DNA from: Actinomycetota bacterium
Lineage (GTDB): Bacteria; Actinomycetota; Actinomycetes; S36-B12
Reading direction: 5' to 3'
Assembly: GCA_026392575.1 (NCBI GenBank)
Contig: JAPLBU010000156.1
Location: forward strand, 1-9,936
Length of the DNA stretch: 9,936 nt
The notes below the pieces were generated by a model. It saw nothing but the letters and a program-made list of their open reading frames with translations, was not told the DNA's origin and searched no databases. The translations under genes and the position numbers were made by a program. Shown piece after piece: positions 4,148 through 9,936 of this stretch (the stretch's first letter is position 1; each line of letters starts with the position of its first letter).

Positions 4148-7144
4148 GTGACCTTCAACATGCCCGGCATGGGCGGATCGGGCGCCCCCACTGAGGAGGA
4201 GGCACCGCGTCGCCGCGGGGTGCTGATCCCGACCATCATCATCCTTGCCCTCCTCGTGGGCAGTTTCGTGCTCTTCACGGGCTTCTACACCGACTGGCTG
4301 TGGTTCAAGTCGGTTGAGAAGACCCAGGTCTTCACCACCTCCCTGGTCACGCGCGCCGTCATGTTCGCGGTGTTCGGCACCGTCATGGGCCTGGCCATCG
4401 GCATCTCGATGTGGATCGCGTGGCGCACCCGCCCCACTTTCCGCGGCATGACCCCTGAGCAGGCCAGCCTCGAGCGCTATCGGATCGCGATCGAGCCGTA
4501 CCGCCGCCGCCTCACGGTCATCGTCGCCGCGGGCCTCGGCCTCGTCACGGGCCTGACGGCGTCCGCAGAGTGGGGCACCTATCTGCTGTGGCGCAATGCC
4601 GTCCCCTTCGGCATCAATGACCCGCAGTTCGGGATAGACCTGTCGTTCTACACCTTCGAGTTGCCGTTCATTCGATTCTTGATCGGCTTCGGCTTCGGCC
4701 TGCTGTTCATGTGCATCCTCGTTGTCATCGCCGTTCAGTACGTCTACGGCGGCCTGCGGCTGCAACCGAAGGGCGACCGCGCGAGCGGCGCTGCGCAGTC
4801 CCAGCTGAGCCTGCTCATCGGACTGTTCGTGCTGCTGAAGGCGGTGTCGTACTGGTTCGACCGGTTCGAGCTCGCAACGCAGAGCCAGCAACTGGTGCAG
4901 GGCTTCACCGGCCTGAAGTACACCGATGTCTACGCGGTGCTCCCAGCCCTGAACATCCTTGCGGCAGTGTCGATCCTCGTCGCGGCCCTGTTCTTCGTCA
5001 ACGTCTTCCGTCGCCATTGGGTGATCCCCGTCATCGGGGCCGTGCTCCTCGTGGTGACGAGTGTCGTGGTCGGCACCGTCTACCCGATGATCGTTCAGCA
5101 GTTCCAGGTCCGACCATCCGAGTTGGTTCGCGAGCAGCCGTACCTTGACCGCAACATCAGTGCCACGCGCGCGGCCTATGACATCGCCGACTCCGAGGTC
5201 GCCGACTACGCCGGCACGGTCTCGCCGCCCACGCCCGAGGTCATGACGGCCAGCGCCGGCACCCTCAATGCGATTCGGCTCCTGGATCCGGCCGTCGTCT
5301 CGCCGACCTTCAATCAGCTGCAGCAGATTCGCGGCTACTACTCGTTCAACAACAAGCTCGACGTAGACCGCTACGACCTGCAGGACAACAAGCGCGGTGC
5401 CATCGTCGCGACCCGTGAGATCAACCTCGCCGGTATCCCCGACGGCCAGCGCAACTGGACCAACGACCGTCTCGTCTACACGCATGGCTATGGACTCGTG
5501 GCGGCGTACGACAACACGGCGCTCTCGAACGGCCAGCCGGACTTCTTCGAGAGCGACATCCCACCGACGGGCGGCCTCGACGTCACCCAGCCGCGGGTGT
5601 ACTTCGGCGAGCTGTCGCCGGCCTACAGCATCGTGGGCGCGCCAGCTGGTTCGGCACCGGTCGAGTTGGACTACCCCGACGATGCCAGCCCGACGGGCCA
5701 GAAGACCAACACCTATGACGGCACCGGCGGCGTGCCGATGGGCTCGCTGTTCGGCCGCGTGCTCTTCGCGACGAAGTTCCAGGATGCGAACATCCTGCTG
5801 TCCGATCTCGTCAACCCGGACTCGCGCATCATGTGGGATCGCGATCCGCTGACCCGTGTCGAGAAGGTCGCCCCCTGGCTGACCCTCGACCAGGATCCGT
5901 ACCCGGTCGTGGCCGATGGTCGCATCAAGTGGATCGTCGACGGCTACACGCTGTCCAACGACTACCCCTACAGCAGTCGCGTGAGCCTGTCCGAGGCGAC
6001 GAGTGACTCGGAGAGCACGCGGACATTGCCGAGCACGCTGCTCCCTCGCGACCAGGCGAACTACGTGCGGAACTCCGTCAAGGCCGTTGTCGATGCCTAC
6101 GACGGCACCGTGACGCTCTACGCGTGGGATGCGACGGACCCGATCCTCCTCACCTGGATGAAGGCGTTCCCGGGTGTCGTCGAGCCGGTATCGAGCATGT
6201 CGCCTGATGTGCTCGCGCATGTGCGCTACCCGCAGGACATGTTCAAGATCCAGCGCACGATCCTGAGCCGCTACCACGTCACCGATGCATCGACGTTCTA
6301 CAACGGCACCGACGTGTGGATCGTCCCGAACGACCCAACGGTCAGCCCGGCCCAGGTCTTCCAGCCGCCGTACTACCTGACGCTGCAGATGCCGGGGCAG
6401 GAGGCGCCGACCTTCTCGCTGACGACGACATTCGCGCCGCAGCGACGCCAGACCCTCGCGGCCTTCATGGCTGTCGACTCTGCTCCGGGTGATGGCTACG
6501 GAAAGATGCGCGTCCTGCAGCTGCCCAGCAATACGACCATTCCCGGTCCGCAGCAGGTGCAGAACAACTTCGAGTCCGATCCCTTGGTGAGCTCCCAGTT
6601 GTCGCTGCTGCGCCAGGGCGGCTCCGACGTCGAGCTCGGCAACCTGCTGAGCCTGCCGTTCAACGACGGCCTGCTCTACATCGAGCCGGTCTACATCCGT
6701 GCGAACACAGAGGGCTACCCGCTCCTGCGCAAGGTCCTCGTCGGCTACGGCTCGAACGTGGCGATGGAGAACACCCTTGATGTCGCGCTGACCAAGGTGC
6801 TGGGTCAGAATCCCGACTCGACCGCCGAGCCAACACCGGATCAGGGCGGTACGGGCGGCACCACGCCAACGCCGACGCCGACGCCGAGCAGCCCCACCAC
6901 AGGGGACCCGGCGACCGACCTCACGATCGCGATCGCCGAGGCGCAGAGTGCCTACGACGACGGGCAGCTGGCGCTCGCGAAGGGTGACTTCGCCGCGTAT
7001 GGCGAGGCGCAGGCGCGCCTGAAGGCGGCGCTCGACGCCGCTGCAGTGGCGCAATCGGAGCTCAACGGCGGCATGCTGCCCGAGAGCACGCCGGCACCGA
7101 GCCCGAGCCCGAACGAGACGCAGGCCGAGGGCACCGCGGCGTGA
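4148..7144 (+). CDS. UPF0182 (COG1615) large membrane protein
   Basis: This 998-residue protein matches the UPF0182 family in length, layout and motifs. A short cytoplasmic start is followed by about seven membrane helices within the first 330 residues: roughly 25-47, 67-92, 118-142, 175-203, 216-235, 258-283 and 290-318. A large extracytoplasmic domain follows, then a Thr-Pro-rich linker (about 893-913) and an Ala-rich helical tail. The YTDWLWF segment near residues 47-53 is typical. Function is unknown; conservation beside the YlbL-type protease suggests an envelope role. The start is GTG 4148; ATG 4160 four codons later is possible, as the Shine-Dalgarno region is weak for both. The stop overlaps the methyltransferase GTG by four bases. 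Confidence 0.94.
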   Translation: MTFNMPGMGGSGAPTEEEAPRRRGVLIPTIIILALLVGSFVLFTGFYTDWLWFKSVEKTQVFTTSLVTRAVMFAVFGTVMGLAIGISMWIAWRTRPTFRGMTPEQASLERYRIAIEPYRRRLTVIVAAGLGLVTGLTASAEWGTYLLWRNAVPFGINDPQFGIDLSFYTFELPFIRFLIGFGFGLLFMCILVVIAVQYVYGGLRLQPKGDRASGAAQSQLSLLIGLFVLLKAVSYWFDRFELATQSQQLVQGFTGLKYTDVYAVLPALNILAAVSILVAALFFVNVFRRHWVIPVIGAVLLVVTSVVVGTVYPMIVQQFQVRPSELVREQPYLDRNISATRAAYDIADSEVADYAGTVSPPTPEVMTASAGTLNAIRLLDPAVVSPTFNQLQQIRGYYSFNNKLDVDRYDLQDNKRGAIVATREINLAGIPDGQRNWTNDRLVYTHGYGLVAAYDNTALSNGQPDFFESDIPPTGGLDVTQPRVYFGELSPAYSIVGAPAGSAPVELDYPDDASPTGQKTNTYDGTGGVPMGSLFGRVLFATKFQDANILLSDLVNPDSRIMWDRDPLTRVEKVAPWLTLDQDPYPVVADGRIKWIVDGYTLSNDYPYSSRVSLSEATSDSESTRTLPSTLLPRDQANYVRNSVKAVVDAYDGTVTLYAWDATDPILLTWMKAFPGVVEPVSSMSPDVLAHVRYPQDMFKIQRTILSRYHVTDASTFYNGTDVWIVPNDPTVSPAQVFQPPYYLTLQMPGQEAPTFSLTTTFAPQRRQTLAAFMAVDSAPGDGYGKMRVLQLPSNTTIPGPQQVQNNFESDPLVSSQLSLLRQGGSDVELGNLLSLPFNDGLLYIEPVYIRANTEGYPLLRKVLVGYGSNVAMENTLDVALTKVLGQNPDSTAEPTPDQGGTGGTTPTPTPTPSSPTTGDPATDLTIAIAEAQSAYDDGQLALAKGDFAAYGEAQARLKAALDAAAVAQSELNGGMLPESTPAPSPSPNETQAEGTAA
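6863..6886 (+). repeat. Four tandem 6-bp repeats encoding Thr-Pro
   Basis: ACGCCA followed by three ACGCCG units, in frame, encodes TPTPTPTP in the extracytoplasmic linker of the UPF0182 protein. Such a tract can change length by slippage in whole codon pairs without breaking the frame. It is an interdomain or tail linker, not a separate element. Confidence 0.85.
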
Positions 7145-7764
7145 CCGAGGCCACCACGGTCCCGGGCTCTGCTGACTACTGGGACCACCGCTACGTCAGC
7201 ATCGGCGATGCCCATGTCAGCTGGTTCCAGGACGAGCCGGCCATCGGCCTCGAGTTGATCGGGCAGGTCGCCGACCACAATGCCAGCGTTGTTGACGTCG
7301 GTGGGGGAGCCAGTCACCTGGTGGATCATCTTCTTGGTGCCGGATTCCGCGATCTCACTGTCGTCGACCTCAGCCAAGAGGCACTCAACGCCGCGTACCA
7401 CCGCGTCGGCGAGGCACCGGTCGCGTGGGTCGTCACCGACATCCGCGACTGGCAGCCGGACCGCACGTTCGACGTCTGGCACGATCGCGCGGCCTACCAC
7501 TTCCTGACCGACGAGGCCGACCAGCAGGCCTACTGGCAGCTCGTTCGGGACAGCGTCCCGCACGGTGGCCATGTCGTCATCGCGACCTTCGCGGAGGACG
7601 GTCCCGAGCAGTGCTCCGGCCTGCCCATCACGCGCTACAGCGCGGCCGAGCTTGAACAGGCGATGGGGGAGGGCTTCACCGTCCTCGACACCCGCCGTGA
7701 GCAGCACGTCACCCCGACGGGCGGCACGCAGTCCTTCGGCTGGCTGCTCGCCCAGCGCACGTAG
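7141..7764 (+). CDS. Class I SAM-dependent methyltransferase
   Basis: This 207-residue protein has a Rossmann-type methyltransferase fold. Motif I is VVDVGGGAS at residues 50-58 and the acidic end of beta-2 is D76 in TVVDLS. VTDIRDW lies at 98-104, and WHDRAAYHFL near 113-122 is typical of TehB/thiopurine-like small methyltransferases. FGWLLAQR closes the last strand. It transfers a methyl group from S-adenosylmethionine, probably to a small molecule; the substrate is unknown. GTG 7141 overlaps the UPF0182 stop (GTGA), so it is expressed in the same operon. That is an unexpected partner for a membrane protein of unknown function. Confidence 0.9.
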   Translation: MTEATTVPGSADYWDHRYVSIGDAHVSWFQDEPAIGLELIGQVADHNASVVDVGGGASHLVDHLLGAGFRDLTVVDLSQEALNAAYHRVGEAPVAWVVTDIRDWQPDRTFDVWHDRAAYHFLTDEADQQAYWQLVRDSVPHGGHVVIATFAEDGPEQCSGLPITRYSAAELEQAMGEGFTVLDTRREQHVTPTGGTQSFGWLLAQRT

Positions 7765-7800
7765 TCTGTATCCAGGCAAGGGATCGAGAGGGGAGGAATC

Positions 7801-7932
7801 GTGGGGATCTCAGAGCATGTCAGCGGCGATCTCGAGGACGAGGATTGGGCCGATCAGGCGATTGCTCTGTTCGAGGCGAGCGATCAGTCGACCAGACCCA
7901 TCGCGGAACTCGTCGCCGAGCTGGGCCTCTGA
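7801..7932 (+). CDS. Small acidic ORF, 43 residues, unknown
   Basis: GTG 7801 follows GGGAGG (7791-7796) with a four-base gap, a strong but close Shine-Dalgarno match. The frame ends at TGA 7930-7932. The product is rich in Asp and Glu, with two helix-like stretches (DWADQAIALFEAS and PIAELVAELGL). It sits 36 bases after the methyltransferase stop and converges with the PAP2 gene on the other strand. I recognise no family. It may be translated from the same transcript; chance is not excluded for a frame this short. Confidence 0.5.
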   Translation: MGISEHVSGDLEDEDWADQAIALFEASDQSTRPIAELVAELGL

Positions 7933-7945
7933 GTTCGAGGAGCCC
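7923..7945. terminator. Weak hairpin between convergent genes
   Basis: GGG-CCTC and GAGG-AG-CCC can form a bulged stem around TGAGTTC, overlapping the end of the small ORF and reaching the gap before the PAP2 stop at 7960. It could act as a two-way terminator for the converging transcripts. No T-run follows on either strand, so support is weak. Confidence 0.25.
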
Positions 7946-7959
7946 AAGCGGCGCGACAT

Positions 7960-8784
7960 CTACACGAGTTGGCTCTGTCTCTCATCCTCAACGCGACTGA
8001 TTCGCTCAGGTCGTTGCGACGGGAAGGCAAGTGTGGCGGCCACCGCTCCACCCAGCAGGATCAATGACACGACACCGTCGAGGATGAAGTGGTTGCCGGT
8101 CACCACGACGACCCACAGGGTCAGCAGCGGGTAGGCAATCACGAGCCATCGCCACGACGTCCGTGCTGACACGATCACTAGCAGTGCGACGAGGCTGGCC
8201 CAGGCGATGTGCACCGACGGCATGGCGGCCAGTTGGTTGGCGTCAGCCACGGCGGCGTAAACCGACCGCCCGTTGACCGCAGCGGTGTCGACGATGCCGA
8301 GCTCGGGCAGGAGGCGCGGGGGAGCCACCGCCTTGAACTGCAGGAGCAGGCAGGCACCGGTGAGCAGCACCGTGACGGTGCGGGCGAACGGCCAGTCACG
8401 CCGGTGGAAGAACATGACCCACGCGAGCGTGAAGACGAACACCGGTATGTGCATCGACGTGTAGTAGAGGTCGGCGAAGCTCACGATGCCAGAATTGCCC
8501 AGCACCATCTGCTGCATGGCTGCCTCGCTCGGCCAGCGCAGAGCCGCCTCCAGATCGGCGATCCACAGGCCCGAGGCGGCAGCCTGATCGACGCCGGCCT
8601 TCGAGAGCGCGGCGATGACCTGCCAGACGGCATACAGCCCGAGGATCAGTGCGACCTCGCCGAGGATCCGGGACTTCGACCTCGTGCGTGGGACAAGCCA
8701 GAGTGCTGTCATGGCGACCAGGGCGATGGCCGTGAGCACGAGTGCCGCGCGCCACGGCAGCCATCCCAGGCCGGCCATCGTCAT
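7960..8784 (-). CDS. PAP2-superfamily membrane protein (Aur1/inositolphosphotransferase-like)
   Basis: This 274-residue integral membrane protein has about six hydrophobic helices. The three PAP2 motifs appear in the variant form of the PAP2_3/Aur1-like group. K151-x5-R157 lies in KAVAPPRLLP, followed by P189-S-V-H192 in AMPSVH, then TGN-H232-x3-D236. The two histidines are the expected nucleophile and general acid. The enzyme would act on a lipid phosphate at the outer face of the membrane, as a phosphatase or a phospho-headgroup transferase. The substrate is not deducible, although inositol lipids are typical of actinobacteria. Start ATG 8782-8784; ATG 8776-8778, two codons later, is an alternative. 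It is divergent from arfB with 43 bases between and convergent with the small ORF. Confidence 0.88.
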   Translation of the reverse strand: MTMAGLGWLPWRAALVLTAIALVAMTALWLVPRTRSKSRILGEVALILGLYAVWQVIAALSKAGVDQAAASGLWIADLEAALRWPSEAAMQQMVLGNSGIVSFADLYYTSMHIPVFVFTLAWVMFFHRRDWPFARTVTVLLTGACLLLQFKAVAPPRLLPELGIVDTAAVNGRSVYAAVADANQLAAMPSVHIAWASLVALLVIVSARTSWRWLVIAYPLLTLWVVVVTGNHFILDGVVSLILLGGAVAATLAFPSQRPERISRVEDERQSQLV

Positions 8785-8827
8785 GCACCCATCCTGCCTC
8801 GCAGAGTCGATGCGTCATCCTTGGGTC
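8785..8827. promoter_or_regulatory. 43-bp divergent intergenic region
   Basis: Both the PAP2 gene (minus) and the arfB gene (plus) must be read from this short gap or from within each other's 5' ends. I see no convincing -35/-10 pair and no Shine-Dalgarno sequence before arfB's ATG at 8828, so leaderless or very short leaders are likely. Promoters may lie inside the coding sequences. Confidence 0.4.
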
Positions 8828-9262
8828 ATGGACGACGGCCTGCGCATTCGAGGTTCCGTCGTCATCCCTGCTCACGAGCTCACCTGGAAGTTCTCACGCA
8901 GCAGTGGTCCCGGCGGCCAGAGCGTCAACACCACCGACTCTCGCGTGCAGCTCGTGTTCGACCTGGCGAACAGTCCGAGCATCCCCGAGCACTTCCGGCA
9001 GCGTGCGCTCGAGCGGCTTGCCAGCAAGCTGCAGGACGGCTGCCTCACGATCGCGGCCTCGGAGCATCGCAGCCAGTTCCAGAACCGCAAGGCAGCCGAA
9101 CGTCGGCTGGCCGAGACGCTCAACGAGGCGATGGCACCGCCTCCGCGCACGCGCCGGCCCACCAAGCCGAGCAGGGGAGCGACGGATCGTCGGATCAAGG
9201 AGAAGAAGTCGCGTGGAATGACGAAGCGGCTGCGCGGTGCTGCGGGTGGCGACGGCGACTGA
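8828..9262 (+). CDS. arfB: ArfB-type peptidyl-tRNA hydrolase (ribosome rescue)
   Basis: This 144-residue protein has the release-factor catalytic loop GPGGQSVN at residues 27-34 (GGQ at 29-31), then an HRSQFQNRKAA helix near 80-90. A long basic tail (about 106-136, many Arg and Lys) follows. That is the ArfB/YaeJ design: the GGQ loop hydrolyses peptidyl-tRNA on stalled ribosomes and the tail senses an empty mRNA channel. E. coli ArfB is 140 residues, so it appears complete. ATG 8828 is chosen because family similarity starts there; the frame is open upstream (an ATG at 8810 and further), but that would run into the divergent gene. Stand-alone GGQ proteins lacking stop-codon recognition domains are not release factors. 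Confidence 0.9.
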   Translation: MDDGLRIRGSVVIPAHELTWKFSRSSGPGGQSVNTTDSRVQLVFDLANSPSIPEHFRQRALERLASKLQDGCLTIAASEHRSQFQNRKAAERRLAETLNEAMAPPPRTRRPTKPSRGATDRRIKEKKSRGMTKRLRGAAGGDGD

Positions 9263-9273
9263 GTCGGCGAGAC

Positions 9274-9801
9274 CTACTGGCGGCTGTCGAGCCAGTGCTG
9301 CACGCGCGCTGCTGCGGAGTCCGTCAGGACGTCCTGGGCGTGATAGCGCTCGTAGAGTTCCTGCGTCTGCTCGACAGAGGTGACCCCGCAATGGCCCAGC
9401 AGGAAATCGATATCTGCAGCATCGCGGGTGCCTCGATTGGCGAACAGTTTCATGGCAAGAAGCAGTTCGGGCGAGGCGATTTGGATCGTGACGGTGCCGA
9501 GACGAATGACGTCTCGCCAGTCCTCAAGGCCCACCGGCGGGATGAAGCCGAGGGCAGCCGCGTTCAGCCAATCCGCGGGGAGCCCCCGTTCGACGGCCAT
9601 TTCGCTCACGACGGAGACGATGGGGCCAGGCGGTACCAAAGAAGCATCAATGTCCGTGGTCGTGTCGCGCAAAGGATTCATGAGTGCGATGGCTGCCCCT
9701 CCGACGATTCGCACGCCGGCGGTGGCACCTGATGCGGCAAGCCGGGCGGCAAGCTCATGGAGCAGTTCGCTGATCGTGAGGGGATCGAGGGCCGGCCTCA
9801 T
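9274..9801 (-). CDS. Nucleotidyltransferase-like protein (DUF6036/AbiEii-like)
   Basis: This 175-residue protein has the minimal nucleotidyltransferase signature: GGAA at residues 34-37 followed by DTTTDIDAS, with D50 and D52 as the likely metal-binding pair. ELLLAMKLFANRGTRDAADIDFLL (about 112-135) is the typical alpha-helical second half of the DUF6036/AbiEii group. Members include toxins of type IV toxin-antitoxin pairs and uncharacterised housekeeping relatives; which one this is cannot be told. ATG 9801 overlaps the TGA of the preceding minus-strand frame (TGATG), and GTG 9804 one codon earlier is an alternative. A GGAG precedes both at usable spacing. Eleven bases separate it from the convergent arfB gene. 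Confidence 0.83.
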   Translation of the reverse strand: MRPALDPLTISELLHELAARLAASGATAGVRIVGGAAIALMNPLRDTTTDIDASLVPPGPIVSVVSEMAVERGLPADWLNAAALGFIPPVGLEDWRDVIRLGTVTIQIASPELLLAMKLFANRGTRDAADIDFLLGHCGVTSVEQTQELYERYHAQDVLTDSAAARVQHWLDSRQ

Positions 9802-9936
9802 CACACGCTCTCCAACTCGGACTTGGCCAGATAGACCCCATGTCGACGGATCGCCGTCGGCGTCCTGCGGCGTGCGTCGTCTTGCAGCGACGGGACGGGC
9901 TCAAGAGTCCATGGGTCGGAAAGGGTGAAACGGGGA
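9801..9936 (-). CDS. 3' end of a partner ORF upstream of the nucleotidyltransferase (partial)
   Basis: Reading the minus strand from the window edge gives 44 open codons ending in TGA at 9803-9801. The product ends in RRTPTAIRRHGVYLAKSELESV. The stop overlaps the ATG of the nucleotidyltransferase (TGATG), which strongly suggests that the pair is co-translated. The Arg-rich helix-like end could belong to a DNA-binding or antitoxin protein, but too little is present to name a family. The start lies beyond the window. Confidence 0.6.
   Translation of the reverse strand, partial: PRFTLSDPWTLEPVPSLQDDARRRTPTAIRRHGVYLAKSELESV

Noticed and set aside
3539..7054. A 1,171-codon open frame on the minus strand, the longest in the window
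   Set aside because: It mirrors the YlbL and UPF0182 genes, which share one phase. High GC at third positions removes stops from the antisense frame. The product is Arg/Asp/His/Leu/Val-rich and low in complexity, with no recognisable domain.
8209..9732. A 507-codon plus-strand frame spanning PAP2, arfB and the nucleotidyltransferase
   Set aside because: It crosses three well-supported genes in other frames, is very rich in Arg, His and Gly and shows no domain. It is a GC-driven shadow.
1..9936. tRNA, rRNA, CRISPR, insertion sequence or attachment site
   Set aside because: No cloverleaf or T-loop consensus, no regularly spaced direct repeats, no transposase or integrase and no terminal inverted repeats were found in the intergenic stretches.

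Overview
The window reads as a piece of an actinobacterial (Actinomycetota) chromosome. GC is high with G/C-rich third codon positions, and GTG starts and GTGA stop/start overlaps are frequent. It also holds several actinobacterial marker families: a DUF5679 zinc-ribbon protein, a DUF2342/Zincin_2 metalloprotease, a YlbL-type PDZ-Lon protease and a UPF0182 membrane protein. I cannot place it below phylum from sequence alone. There is no sign of a phage, insertion sequence, CRISPR array, rRNA or tRNA.

Layout. (1) 73-228 encodes a 51-residue four-cysteine DUF5679 protein, closed by a strong hairpin at 253-282. (2) 370-1778 holds a zinc-metalloprotease-like gene of the DUF2342 family. It is split into two overlapping reading frames at 936-939, exactly as a one-base deletion would produce. 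A NUDIX hydrolase (1775-2329) overlaps its end by four bases. (3) 2330-2756 is the only long non-coding stretch. It carries a cluster of TCATCCNCA motifs, a sigma-70-like promoter whose -35 box lies inside a small palindrome, and a strongly structured segment of about 80 nt that ends in a T-run. This is a candidate small RNA or leader attenuator. (4) 2757-7764 is a tight plus-strand operon: a small one-TM protein, the YlbL-type PDZ-Lon protease (Ser/Lys dyad present), the 998-residue UPF0182 membrane protein and a class I SAM methyltransferase. Two of the joints are GTGA overlaps and one gap is only 9 nt. A 43-residue acidic small ORF (7801-7932) follows with its own Shine-Dalgarno-like sequence. 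(5) 7960-8784 (minus) is a multi-TM PAP2-type phosphatase or inositol-phosphotransferase-like protein. It is divergent from an ArfB-type ribosome-rescue hydrolase (8828-9262, plus). (6) 9274-9801 (minus) is a DUF6036/AbiEii-like nucleotidyltransferase, coupled by a TGATG overlap to a partner whose 3' end alone lies in the window (9801-9936).

How the genes fit together. The DUF2342 protease, YlbL-type protease and UPF0182 genes are neighbours in other actinobacteria too, so the core reads as a conserved envelope and proteolysis neighbourhood. ArfB adds translation quality control. The nucleotidyltransferase pair at the right edge is the most accessory-looking part and could be a toxin-antitoxin-like module, but the partner is truncated. 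I found no clearly new multi-gene system. The best leads are the structured RNA and its promoter region (2374-2674), the split metalloprotease and the right-edge pair.
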